Below are positions 18,701 through 28,054 of a stretch of DNA of 64,000 bases, in pieces (positions within the stretch are counted from its first letter, which is position 1; each line of letters starts with the position of its first letter). Location: contig JAPFFF010000005.1 of the NCBI GenBank assembly GCA_039105265.1, positions 4,139,501-4,203,500 of the forward strand, read 5' to 3'. Both the position numbers and the translations under genes were made by a program. The notes under the pieces are model-generated. The model ran no database searches and had not been told where the DNA came from. It saw only the letters and a program-made list of their open reading frames with translations. The stretch is from Tritrichomonas musculus (taxonomy: Eukaryota > Parabasalia > Tritrichomonadida > Tritrichomonadidae).

Positions 18701-20644
18701 GGAGTTCATCAGATCCAAAAAAGTGCCAACATCATTCTTTATGCAGCACCCGATGTTGACTACTTATATGGCTCCATAACTGAATTTTCAAACGGTTTAA
18801 TTGAAAATTTCAGACTTGCAATGCTTGACTCCAATTTCCCGTTCTTCACTGACGGCCAGCACAACAGATTGTCCATCATAGAAAGTGGTGACGAGCACAT
18901 ACAAAAAGGCCGTGACTATTTTTACTCAGTCCGATTTGGCAACGCTGAAATGGGCATTCATGATATTGGCCATTTTGACACCCATTTGGTCAATTTATTG
19001 ACCATTGGAGAAGGAATAAGACCAATTACATCTCCTCTCGGTCTCCATTACACTTACGAAAGTCTCTCATCAGACAGTCTGATTTTATTGTACTCGGTAT
19101 TGCTGCCGAGACTTTTCAGAATCGCCCGATACGATACAATCGAAATCAATCCTGATATGCTTTATTTGACTGAGATATCGACTGGCCATCTTTATCATAA
19201 CTTCTTTAACGATGATCGACTTTGGCTTCCTGGTGTTGGCAGGGATGAATTTGATTCTAAATTCACATTTTCTTTATTATACACTTTCTTAATATATTTG
19301 GCCATTTTCATATTTATTATTGTCCTATTTGTCATGCTTTCCAAAGTTAATGCAAGCTTGAAATGGATGACAGAAGCACTTCTGCAATGTCCTCCTGAAG
19401 TTTTGATGAACTCGAAGCAGATTGTCAGATTGATCACAGGTCATTTCAAAGAGAAAAAGATGAATGTCAAAACCGATCAAAATGACCAATATTATGATGA
19501 AATTGTTGACAAATTCATTGATTCTGTAATCTTTGTCAAACCAGATCTGACGATAGTTTCAGCCAATCCTGCAACCGTCCGAGTTATCGGTGTCAACCCC
19601 GAGGAAGTCACTGGCAAGCATCTTAGGGAGATTCTAAAGAGTCCAGCCACCGACGATGACGATACCAAAAGTGATAATTCAGATGATGACGAAAACAACG
19701 AAGGCAGCAGCATTGACCGCTTTTTCACACAAATAAATGAAGCCCTAAATGGTCGCAAGTCCTTTAATTTCAATTATAATGTCGAATCGTTGAAGCCGGA
19801 CGGATCATCAGTATTCCTGAATATATCAGTCAACGCCATCACCAAGAAAGGCTTCATCAAGAACATCATAGACTCTCGTGTTGGATCCCGAAGCGGCAGC
19901 AGCCTCAAGCACCTGATTATTGTCTTCCGCGACATTTCGCAAAGCATTCTTTCTAAACGTCTTTTGAAAGAGGAGCGAATGCGAAGTGAAAACTTATTGA
20001 GGCACATTTTGCCACCCGTTATCGTTGACGGTTTACAGCGTGGGGAGTCAGATGTATCGTTCGGTGTCGTTTCCGCTTCTATCGTCTTCATGGATATCGT
20101 CTCCTTCACGCCTTGGTGCGCGTCGAACACCGCGCAAGGAGTGATGTCAACTTTGAATAGGCTATTCAAAGAATTGGATTGGATTCTGTCACTTCACCCA
20201 ACACTCACAAAAATGAAGTGCATCGGTGACTGCTACGTCGCTGCAGGTGGAATCTTCGAGGACCCAAACGTGCCAGAAATACACGCAAAGGAAATGACGC
20301 ACTTCGGTTGCTTGGCAACAAAAGCGGTTACAAAGGTCAATGGAGAAATTGGTCAAAATTTGAGAATAAGAGTCGGAATTAATACCGGAGGGCCTATCGC
20401 TGCCGGAGTCCTCGGAGTCGACAGGCCAACGTTCGAAATATTCGGGCCAACAATCAACATGGCGCAGCAGATGGAGCACCACGGAGTGCCGATGATGGTG
20501 CACGTGTCGAGGTCTGTCTACGAGCTCATCTATTCGGGAGACTTCTCAATTAAGGAGAGAGGCGAAATTGAGGTCAAAAATAAAATGGTGACAACTTACT
20601 TGGTCGACCCTGAGCCTGTTGAATATCCTCCAAACGGGCCCTGA
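15770..20644 (+). CDS. Many-pass membrane adenylyl/guanylyl cyclase with PAS domain
   Basis: This 1624-residue protein has about eight hydrophobic segments in residues 40-340, a soluble helical (TPR/HAT-like) block to about residue 610, then four more membrane segments (near 635, 870, 950 and 1175) enclosing two probable extracellular loops. A PAS-like domain (FVKPDLTIVSANPATVRVIG, about 1250-1290 onward) and a C-terminal class III cyclase domain (about 1410-1610) follow. Both metal Asp residues are present (D1442 in FMDIVSFT, D1487 in IGDCY). Lys1483 sits where adenylyl cyclases have the adenine-recognising Lys; the partner position is Glu1556. Asn1563 is kept, but the transition-state Arg position is Gln1567 (NMAQQM). 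It probably senses an external or luminal signal and makes cAMP. The last 800 bp are much more GC-rich than the rest. Confidence 0.93.
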   Translation: MESSKQSASSTGNSSFAISEERFHGILDVPKKRLYRKSAFDLISYIYSQYKAPSYYLISISTWRALQFLVPGFFAGNKVLYPENELMRYILAFFSFFNRIVPTTVEKEYFIPFTGAYLCLIFLFFLVVIICSNILQKSGKINIYWCKFLVLFFEGPLVLLPPIMLSQAGGQLGLIFIEKGDKENVAVWILFVLLVLFHLFITFFHTIFIAVSLTFRPTSLATFYFSVQFQIINIASVLGFIGSISPYCPKIARYILYVLTILLSIFTFIWNFGYFQIINSFFNSVLMSMIVVSLFSTIVSFICDILKKSIPAIILLCDVLVLIIGFLVFYILRRRSLMKIQVRLDLIESESEDFDSMKITPFDALSLAINGFTLGHQFVLSWDYFRLITDRWPNYVPSLIIWARFCSAFPEETGDLLWIDNKIKKLKLHKNYASHLRAQIIFLARQREDSMTHTLKKKINKAMREVQFGKNRLRHFWECVIQGNLVDMEAAAVSAQMSIRNAEFDMLHLINAYPNNSYVARVYSRFLLNVKGDKLEYVKWRSNCDLLKSGQKIVQDQAQQETLNLFPNILSLTVKKQRLTITTGLFGESTTSAPSISSSSCQIEEADEDHSILMNSVRDSIRRMKIPAISCIRVSLIIFILIFIVIWLPAIYIIYYVKSDDTFRIIELSCKASFLRNSLSLIMLQSLFRTSYHLNIFPTPIEYQDIIDANENYPNSGGFLFNSTEDFANLMTLANVQLDDLREISKYDLSKNVHLRNAQSSLFDSKFRVTQIVDVNLTDNTYSNQTESKSVESAVLSILMSCREPIYIKSQEEALRLINSGLMPNMYVNFNVAIEGISTFCKEMTQYTSSLVNDLNNIVDIISYVGFALASAFTIGMMIYAFIEIRKQKRIIIHAFMTIPKHVISKIVDTLKINAEQEIEAETSNDETGEITRNKQEENFLALLGTTSSKSVLFSAVTIIMVSIFLMGLGTCLNVYNGVHQIQKSANIILYAAPDVDYLYGSITEFSNGLIENFRLAMLDSNFPFFTDGQHNRLSIIESGDEHIQKGRDYFYSVRFGNAEMGIHDIGHFDTHLVNLLTIGEGIRPITSPLGLHYTYESLSSDSLILLYSVLLPRLFRIARYDTIEINPDMLYLTEISTGHLYHNFFNDDRLWLPGVGRDEFDSKFTFSLLYTFLIYLAIFIFIIVLFVMLSKVNASLKWMTEALLQCPPEVLMNSKQIVRLITGHFKEKKMNVKTDQNDQYYDEIVDKFIDSVIFVKPDLTIVSANPATVRVIGVNPEEVTGKHLREILKSPATDDDDTKSDNSDDDENNEGSSIDRFFTQINEALNGRKSFNFNYNVESLKPDGSSVFLNISVNAITKKGFIKNIIDSRVGSRSGSSLKHLIIVFRDISQSILSKRLLKEERMRSENLLRHILPPVIVDGLQRGESDVSFGVVSASIVFMDIVSFTPWCASNTAQGVMSTLNRLFKELDWILSLHPTLTKMKCIGDCYVAAGGIFEDPNVPEIHAKEMTHFGCLATKAVTKVNGEIGQNLRIRVGINTGGPIAAGVLGVDRPTFEIFGPTINMAQQMEHHGVPMMVHVSRSVYELIYSGDFSIKERGEIEVKNKMVTTYLVDPEPVEYPPNGP

Positions 20645-20716
20645 AATTTATATTCACATTCTTATATTGTTTTATTTTATAAATTATTATGAATATAAAC
20701 TTTGTTTTTTATTTGG

Positions 20717-20826
20717 GCATACAACTCAATTTTCAATTAATCATTGAAAATCTATAATTATTTATTTCAAAATTGAGTTGATTATTTTCATTTTTCAATA
20801 CTATTCAGAAAAATTGAGTTGTATGC
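20717..20826. repeat. 110-bp element with perfect 17-bp terminal inverted repeats
   Basis: GCATACAACTCAATTTT (20717-20733) and its exact reverse complement (20810-20826) bound a 76-bp AT-rich centre. A third partial copy, AAAATTGAGTTG, lies inside at 20769-20780. It begins 72 bp after the cyclase stop codon. It may be a small MITE or a 3' stem-loop; I see no clear target duplication. Confidence 0.8.
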
Positions 20827-22050
20827 AAAAATGACTCGAAGTTTAATTGTTGCTTTTCTTACATTTGTTGAAAAATTAAAATTTAATTAAGTTAACAAAT
20901 GTTAAATCTATAGATTTCTTGTTAAGATTAAGTTTTCTTTTTTCTAAAAGAACAAATGGAAACTTTTTTCATTCAATTTTATTTTTTGATTTTGATATTT
21001 TTGTTACTAAATGCAAAGTGCCGAACAATTTTCACACAGTAACATTGGTCCAAAAATGAATTTTTCATTTCAAAAAGTGGAATTTTTGAATACTCTCCTC
21101 TGAATTTTCTTTCGTGGTAACGGTCACCAATCTTTTCAGATAACTAAAATAATCAATTCAAATCCTCTCAATTTTAAAATAAAAATAATCATAAATGTAG
21201 CCACGTTAGGCTGCTTTCACAATAAAGTGAATTTTCTCAACAAATTTATCAAGTTAAGATCAGCTTTTTAGAAGTAGTTCCCCTATATTTCTCTCAATAT
21301 TTTTTTTTTTTTTTCATATCTTTTTTTTAAAGTACTCTAAATGCAATTGAATAATATTCTTTAAATATTCAGGTTAGAACAAAATAAAGGTTGTATCTTT
21401 CTAATTTAAAAGATCACTTTTTCTTAAAAAGATGTAAATGTGCATCATGCTCTCAAATTCAAAAGCCGTTTTACCAAAAAATATAATTATTTCAGTGATT
21501 TCGAAAACAATCAATTATTCTTTCGGACCATGTTTTGTATTTTTCCTTTATAATTTTTTTGGTAAGCTTTACTTTTTCATGTGTCTATGAATGTTAGATT
21601 TAATCGCATTTGATAATGCAATTAGAAAAATGTGCATAAATCAATGTATCAACAACATTTGATCACAATAATGTAAAAAAAGAAAACAAGATGAGCATCT
21701 CATTTCAACTTTTTTCCAAAATATCCAAATATTTTATTTATAACGTTTTTGATTTTCTCGATATACAGATTCAACATCATTTGATCAGTAGATGATAAAT
21801 AGCACAATAACAAATGAAACAAATAATTTATTTCTATTTTAAAAAAAAAAAAAGCATTTGAATAATTATATTTTAATTATTATTATTATTATTATTTTAA
21901 TCAAATTACGAGAAACTTTTCAATGCTTCCACTCATTATATATCAAAATTTAAAAGAAAACACCATTTTTCAAGATGGAAATACAGAAGGAAAAAGAGAT
22001 CAAAGTTTACAGTATCTTCAGTTATAAGTTTTTTTTTTTTCAGAGAACTT
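20827..22050. other. Intergenic, AT-rich, no gene seen
   Basis: Non-coding in appearance in all frames. It includes a (TTA)n/(ATT)n microsatellite at about 21875-21897 and homopolymer runs. No RNA gene recognised. Confidence 0.6.
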
Positions 22051-22960
22051 GAAAAAAGAAGAATCCTTAATTTTGATGAGACTTGTTGGTGCATCAACGA
22101 TTCAGGAGAATACACTTGGGCAAGAACTGGAGCAGATTCAGTGGAAATTAAATCAAATCCAAACATCAAAAACAGTTTACAGCGCACTTTTATTATTTTC
22201 CCAAGAAATTGAAGATGACCAAGTCTTATATACTCGTGAACCATCACTTTCAGACTTTAATCATAATCATCCTATAGATCACAATTATGTAGAATCTCAA
22301 AGGAAATGCTTAGATAAAGAATCAATTGAAGAAATTGTTTATCAAAGTAAAATTGGTGTTCTGTCTGGTCGAATTCGAACTAAATAAACAAATATCGTTA
22401 AATTGGAATTAAAAACCTATATAATGATTGACACAGTCACAATTTTAAATAAGAAAGATGTTCATAGAACAATTAATAATCGATTTTTTGGAATGGCTCC
22501 TCTTCCATTTCGCACAATAATAATAACAGATTCGGATTGGGAGAAGAAGAATATGAAAAAGAAATACTGGGATTTAAAAATTTTGTCATGAATTAAGTAT
22601 AACACCAGTGACAATTTGCCATGATCGGTTACCAACTCAAGCAATTGCTGTCAAAAGAGCAATACAAATTACAGAAACCATAGACAAAAAGTTTAGCCTA
22701 GTAGTTGACGTTCCATGCATGAATCATATACTTCTCAATTGCATTCTTCATTTCATTAAAAAATCTCTGTAGATGAGAAAAGAGGAAATATCTCAATAGA
22801 AAAAGTAGAACAATACGTAACCCACATTATCAGAGCATTGAAAAAAGTCAAAGATTTAAGAATAGTGCTTAATTGAGATGAATGCAGCTTTGGAAGTCGA
22901 ACAAATTTCAGAAAAAGGAGAGCATATGTGTTATCGAAAAGTTGTTCAGTTCCACCTATC
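22051..22960 (+). pseudogene. Decayed DDE-transposase sequence (pogo/Tc1-type, more than one fragment)
   Basis: Several short frames resemble transposase pieces but are broken by stops and shifts. At 22051-22212 a frame contains ILNFDETCW, like the first catalytic Asp block of DDE elements. Another frame (about 22200-22591, one TAA at 22385) reads FRTIIITDSDWEKKN, then shifts into VTICHDRLPTQ and VVDVPCMNHILLN before a TAG near 22770. At about 22845-22960 RIVLN-stop-DECSFGSRTNFRKRR recurs, again an N-x-D-E block. Two D-E-C/T blocks mean either nested or tandem copies. It is not functional as it stands. I place it in the Tc1/mariner-pogo superfamily by motif only. Confidence 0.55.
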
Positions 22961-22993
22961 TGGAGAGTCAGGAGGCATACTTGACATCTTGCT

Positions 22994-23166
22994 ATGAATG
23001 AACTGTTGATATAATAGATAATCTCATTTAGAACCAGGTCCCATTCATTTTTGATTACATTGAAGAGTTGATCGATATTATCAAACTATATACTTTCTAG
23101 ACTTTTTTTAATATATCCCCAGACTTGCTTAATGAGCGACAAGTCTGAGGATTTGGCTGGCCAATT
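22994..23166 (-). pseudogene. Tc1/mariner transposase C-terminal fragment
   Basis: The minus-strand frame reads NWPAKSSDLSLIKQVWGYIK, then after one TAG at the equivalent of residue 27, FDNIDQLFNVIKNEWDLV and INSSF. This matches the Tc1 block DWPSQSPDLNPIENLWG followed by L..L...I..EW and ..L..SM. The catalytic third acidic residue (E of PIEN) is Lys here, and the stop truncates the frame, so it is dead. It faces the plus-strand transposase relic, making a head-to-head or nested arrangement. Confidence 0.8.
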
Positions 23167-23516
23167 CAACTGGTAAGGCGTTAGATGATAAAATTTAATT
23201 GAATTTTCGTCTTCGTTTTATTAACGTTTAAACATCAAAATTCTAAAAATCGATGACGATTTCGTTTTTATATTGAAGCATGTTAAGAAAATGCTATATT
23301 AATTCGGTCAAAATACAATAAAGCAAAAGCAGAAATAAAAACGATGTATCCAAAATTATTATCTGATACTTTTGATGATATTTGTTTCAAATGCTTTTTG
23401 CGAAATATTTATGGATGAAAAACGATGATACAAGTATTGTGCATGAATTGGCTTCTATTAAAAATAGTTGTTGAAAACATGCAGATGAAAAATCATGTCA
23501 AGAAAGATTTTTTGAT

Positions 23517-23750
23517 CGTTTTTCAAGTATTGAACTCATTTGTATGAGTTTAGGTGTTTGTTTTGATCGTTGAGGCATTTCCCAGGAATTCTATCTTTTG
23601 ATCAAATCGTGAATTTCTGTTTATGATGATAAGTTATGTTTTTCAAGTATTGAACACATTTGTATGGGTATGAGTCTTTTTTTTTTTTTTTTTTTTTTTT
23701 TTTTGATCGTTGAGGCCTTTCCCCAGAATTCTTACCTTATGATTTTTTTT
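23517..23750. repeat. Imperfect direct duplication, about 121-bp period
   Basis: Two diverged copies start with TTTTTCAAGTATTGAAC, at about 23517 and 23638, then share CATTTGTATG and later TTGATCGTTGAGGC, TTTCCC and AGAATTCT/GGAATTCT. The second copy carries a 28-bp T tract (23677-23704) in its middle. Confidence 0.75.
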
Positions 23751-24407
23751 TTTTTTTGTATGAGAACTCATTCTGTTTTATGACATCTCTCCCTTGAATG
23801 TTTCTATTGCTGGGAGTACATATAACTCTCATTCGATCTAGCGAGAAAGAATAGATACTTCTAAACAGAATGGCGCTTTTTTTTTTTTTTGATAACATAT
23901 AACAAGCCTAACCGTTTTTTTGAATACATACTTAATTTCACTCAAAAAGTTTTAAAAAACGCGTTTGTATTGAAAAAAGTTTCGTGAACTTTTTCAATAG
24001 TTTGTCCTTTTCCTATCAATTGATACCAGAATTTTCAAAAAAATAATTATTCTTTAGAGTTGATACATCAGCAAATGCATAGTTGAACATCGATAAATAA
24101 TTATTGTATTGCCAACGTTTTTCATCTGAAAAAGAGAACTCGGTTAACAAAATACTATAGATTTCATTAACCAATTAATTTTTTCAATATTTTAGATGTT
24201 GTATTAACTAATAATAATAAAAAGCGGTGAAACAAACAAATAAATGATGAATAGATTTCACAGAAATGCAACATCTTAAAAATATTTTTTTAAAAAACAA
24301 TTCTAAAGTGAATCTGAGTATCAATAACATTAAAAATTAAGCTACAACTTTTTATTTCTACAAATAGTATAAAATAATATCATAAATAAATAAAATAATA
24401 ATTTGAA
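23751..24407. other. Intergenic, AT-rich
   Basis: This is the 3' flank of the Dicer-like gene. It holds several T-rich tracts and no supported gene. Confidence 0.6.
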
Positions 24408-26978
24408 TTACTCATTTGCCAATTCATCTTGATTTGCTAAATCATCCTTGCAAACAACTTCGAAGCTATAGACCCGGTCATCGTCATTTTCGTTGTCCAT
24501 TTCTTGTATCTCCTTATCAACTTCCTCCAAGTACGAGTTGTTGTTCTCATAGACCTCGAAAAAGAGTCTCGACACGTTTTGCAGCGCCTTATTTTTTTCG
24601 GACGCCTCGCCAATGAAAGGGAGCTGAATTCCTTTAATAGAAATGTAAGCGTAGAGCCTCCCTTGGCCTTCCCAGACGTGAAAGTTCGGCTGCATCTTGA
24701 AGTATCTTTGGCACAAAATGGTGAAATGTGAAACAGGGTCAATTTGGGGGTTATCTGGACGGTTTTCTATATGGTTTCCAAGAACGCGTTGCTGGACATA
24801 TTTGAAGCCTTCATTAAGACCAAAGCAAAAAGCGACAGCAGCAGTTGATGACTCAAAGAGATCACCGTAAATTTTATTAATTGCAATGTTGACATCGGAA
24901 GCTGCTTCTGTGTTTAAATGGATTGCTTCATTCAAGGTTTCACTGGCTAGGATGAGATCTTGAAGTCCCATTTTGAGAGAAACTCGACCAAGAATGTCAT
25001 TAGATTTGTAATATGAAGATGTAATTGAAAGGCCAGAATCATTGCCTGTTGGAAAGGAGAAATAAAGAACAACTCCAATGGCCAATTTGACAATAATATC
25101 ACCAATAAATTCAAGTCTTTCATATGAATTCTTTTGATTCTTAGAATATGAACTGTGAGTAAAGGCTAGAGTGAAAACTTGGCGGTTAATTCGAGGATCA
25201 GATGGGGATGAAACATTTGGTAATTGTAAATGGCGAATTAGGCTCTTTGTGTTAATACAGAAATCTTGGCCAAAATAATCAGAATCAACATTAACATTAA
25301 GTTTACAAAATGATTCCTCTGTTGAATTGAGTATATAATTAACGGTATCCATACCATATCTAAAGCGTTTAACTGCTTTTTTGAAAATATTTACAAAATT
25401 AGTAACAACTGTCTTGTAGACCTTAAAACATGTAGACAAATTAGAATCTCTAAAAATGGCGCCAAAAAGAGACTCAAAAATGTCGGCAGAACATTTAGAT
25501 TTATCTGTGTATACAGACTGATTACTTGATATAACAAAGTTATTTAGACCAAGAGCCATTGTAAGAGAAGCAAACGTCCTATTGGAAACCATGCTATGCT
25601 TTAAAAATGTCATATCACTTTCAGTGGCGTTCTCATTAGAATTAAAAATGGAAAACGTCGTAGTAACATCTAATATACAATCCCCAAGATATTCCAGACG
25701 CTGGTATGAATGAATATTATTTCCTCTAGGATGAAAGGATGGATCTGTAAGTGCAGTTCTTAAATATGTCAAATTTTTAAATTTATATCCAAGAACATCT
25801 TCTATTTTTTGAGCGGCTAATTTTGTGATTTCTTCAACATTCATAGTTCCAATTGCAATTGGCCTAAATTGAGTTAGTATATGATTAATTTGATATATGA
25901 TTGAACCAGCAAAAAGAGGGAAATAATATGTGCCTAAAACTTCAAGTGGAATTTTAACTGGTGTTAATTGATCTGTTTGAGGTGGATCCATATTAAAATC
26001 ATTAGGAATTCTATTTAAAAGGTTTGGTATTAATTTGTGATTTAATAAAATCTCTGTTATGAGTTTATGGGAATGATTAAATGCTTGTGGATATTGCGTG
26101 TATTCAGAATATAACTCTTTTTCTGACGGATATCGTTTTCGTAATGGAACAAGCTCTAAAAGTGGTAAAGTACAATCTAAATTAGTAACTTCATGCTTTT
26201 TTTGATAGTGCTCAACGTAAGTAATTTTCTTTTCTGGCATAATTTGATCTGCATGTGAAGAGTAACTAACAACTGAACCTAAAAAATAATGATAATAATT
26301 CCTTCTCGAAGCAGAATGCAAATTTTTTAACTCTGACCATATAATTCGATCATAAATTCTTTCTTGAAATTTCAATGAAACAATATATAAAATTAATTCT
26401 TGTTTTGACAGTTCTTGATCATTTATTGCAGGTTCCGAATCAATATATTCTTCAACTGAAGGCGAATCAATAGTCATAATAAATCTAAGAAATCGTTCAA
26501 TTTTTTCTCCATTTTGATAAAGTGATGAGTGCAATTTTTTCCCATCATTTTTTTTGTCGTATTTACGAAGTAAATCAAAATAAATATCTTTTAGGTATAA
26601 AGAAATTTTAAAATAGCTAATCCATTGTAACGTTGATTGAAGTTCTGTTTCACCTGAAATTAAAACAATTGGTATGACCATCATTTTTAACTCTTCAAAT
26701 TGTTTGTTACTAAAACGATAATAAAAATGTAAAGAAGTGTTATAAAATTTGTTAAGATCATTAAGTTGTTCTTCAGAAAGATAAACCATAAATGGAGATG
26801 TTATATGAGCATCTTCATCTGGAATTATAGGATCACCTCTTATTCTAAAATCTGTGAGATTATAATTGTATTCTGAAATAATATAAAAATTGCCTTGAAA
26901 AGAATATGGTACATCTGTTATAGCGTGAGCTTGAGGAATTTTTGGAAAAAATGATAATTTATAAAAATATCTTAACAT
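24408..26978 (-). CDS. Helicase-less Dicer-like endoribonuclease
   Basis: This 856-residue protein has the layout of a minimal Dicer. Residues 1-225 are a platform-like region. PAZ lies at about 225-330, with ITYVEHYQKKH, LDCTLPLLELVPLRKR and HKLIPNLLNRIP matching the Dicer pattern F.eYY...Y......QPLL.v and LIPELC. RNase IIIa spans about 385-525 (YQRLEYLGD 425-433; E429, D433, D499, E502). RNase IIIb spans about 590-735 (YERLEFIGD 619-627; E623, D627, D706, E709). A dsRBD-like segment lies at about 745-810, with an acidic tail. All four catalytic acids are present in both RNase III domains, so it should cut double-stranded RNA into small RNAs. There is no N-terminal helicase, as in Giardia Dicer. 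Bases 24408-24760 are unusually GC-rich. Transposon debris lies on both sides. Confidence 0.9.
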   Translation of the reverse strand: MLRYFYKLSFFPKIPQAHAITDVPYSFQGNFYIISEYNYNLTDFRIRGDPIIPDEDAHITSPFMVYLSEEQLNDLNKFYNTSLHFYYRFSNKQFEELKMMVIPIVLISGETELQSTLQWISYFKISLYLKDIYFDLLRKYDKKNDGKKLHSSLYQNGEKIERFLRFIMTIDSPSVEEYIDSEPAINDQELSKQELILYIVSLKFQERIYDRIIWSELKNLHSASRRNYYHYFLGSVVSYSSHADQIMPEKKITYVEHYQKKHEVTNLDCTLPLLELVPLRKRYPSEKELYSEYTQYPQAFNHSHKLITEILLNHKLIPNLLNRIPNDFNMDPPQTDQLTPVKIPLEVLGTYYFPLFAGSIIYQINHILTQFRPIAIGTMNVEEITKLAAQKIEDVLGYKFKNLTYLRTALTDPSFHPRGNNIHSYQRLEYLGDCILDVTTTFSIFNSNENATESDMTFLKHSMVSNRTFASLTMALGLNNFVISSNQSVYTDKSKCSADIFESLFGAIFRDSNLSTCFKVYKTVVTNFVNIFKKAVKRFRYGMDTVNYILNSTEESFCKLNVNVDSDYFGQDFCINTKSLIRHLQLPNVSSPSDPRINRQVFTLAFTHSSYSKNQKNSYERLEFIGDIIVKLAIGVVLYFSFPTGNDSGLSITSSYYKSNDILGRVSLKMGLQDLILASETLNEAIHLNTEAASDVNIAINKIYGDLFESSTAAVAFCFGLNEGFKYVQQRVLGNHIENRPDNPQIDPVSHFTILCQRYFKMQPNFHVWEGQGRLYAYISIKGIQLPFIGEASEKNKALQNVSRLFFEVYENNNSYLEEVDKEIQEMDNENDDDRVYSFEVVCKDDLANQDELANE

Positions 26979-27178
26979 TGAATTAACTCATTCGATTAGA
27001 GAACGTTTATTTGAACTCATAGAAAAAGTTTGTTTATTTTTTGATTGCTTTCACAATTTAACACAAACTTTTTGAAAGATATTCAATCTTCAATCAAAAA
27101 GATTAAAGCTCATTATCCTTTCCTAAAAAAATGAATTCTAAATGCAATCGATGTTGGTCTTATTGAATACCCAGGGCT

Positions 27179-27362
27179 AGACTTGCTATTTTGAAAATCG
27201 ATATCATAAACTTCACTTTTTTTTCATCTAATGTTCAACTCTCATGTACAAAATTTGATATCAAGATTATCAATTATCATGAATTATTAATAAGAGAAAT
27301 GATTTTGTAAAAGGTTTCTCTATCATAATTGACTTGATATCAATTATGATATGTTCGTCTCA
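27179..27362. mobile_element. Diverged, incomplete MITE copy
   Basis: Starts with TAGACTTGCTATTTTGA and follows the first 105 bp of the element at 57867 with roughly three quarters identity by eye, then shares ACTTGATATCAATTA. It contains an 11-bp inverted repeat (ATCATAATTGA/TCAATTATGAT, about 27322-27351). I cannot find the matching right terminus (CAAGTCTA) downstream, so this copy is truncated or decayed. Confidence 0.65.
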
Positions 27363-28019
27363 AAATCGTTTAACTAAAATGGAGTCATGACTAAATTTGA
27401 TTTATAGTCTATTTTCATTCTAAATCTCTTTCAGATACTTTTTTTACTCCATTTTTTTATTCGATTCTAAAAATCCGTTGATTGTCAGTACCTCTCAAAC
27501 ACAAATCTCATTTATTTATTCTTCTAATTCGTTTTTTCAAACTGTTTTTCATAAATTATCTATTGTTTCCTAACCGAATATGATTTTTTAAAAAGTATAA
27601 TGAACATTCTTTTATACATCTTCTAGTCTATTTGGCATTATATATTTTTTGATTAACAGATACCGGAATTTTAATATTTAAATACCAAAAGATCATACTA
27701 CATTTGCATATCATCATGCCAATTGTTTTTATAATCGTCGATCAATCCTATATCAATCTTATTTTTGACCAATTCATTCCAGTTTTTTAAAAAAAATGAG
27801 TTTTGTATTCACTCGTATATCATATTTTTTGTTGGTAATAATATTTAGTTTTACGAATGAATAAAAACCACCAATAGCCGAAATCAAGGAAGAACTGTGA
27901 AGAAAAATCCCTATTATTGTTATTTTTAATTTGTTGCACAACTCAGTAGCGCTTTGTGAATCATGAATTTAGTTATTATCATTGAAAAATATTATTACTT
28001 CATTATCTATCGAAATGTG

Positions 28020-28054
<35 letters not shown>

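Noticed and set aside
20645-24407. tRNA, 5S or snRNA genes in the long non-coding stretch
   Set aside because: I looked for cloverleaf arms and conserved A/B-box strings and found none I would defend.
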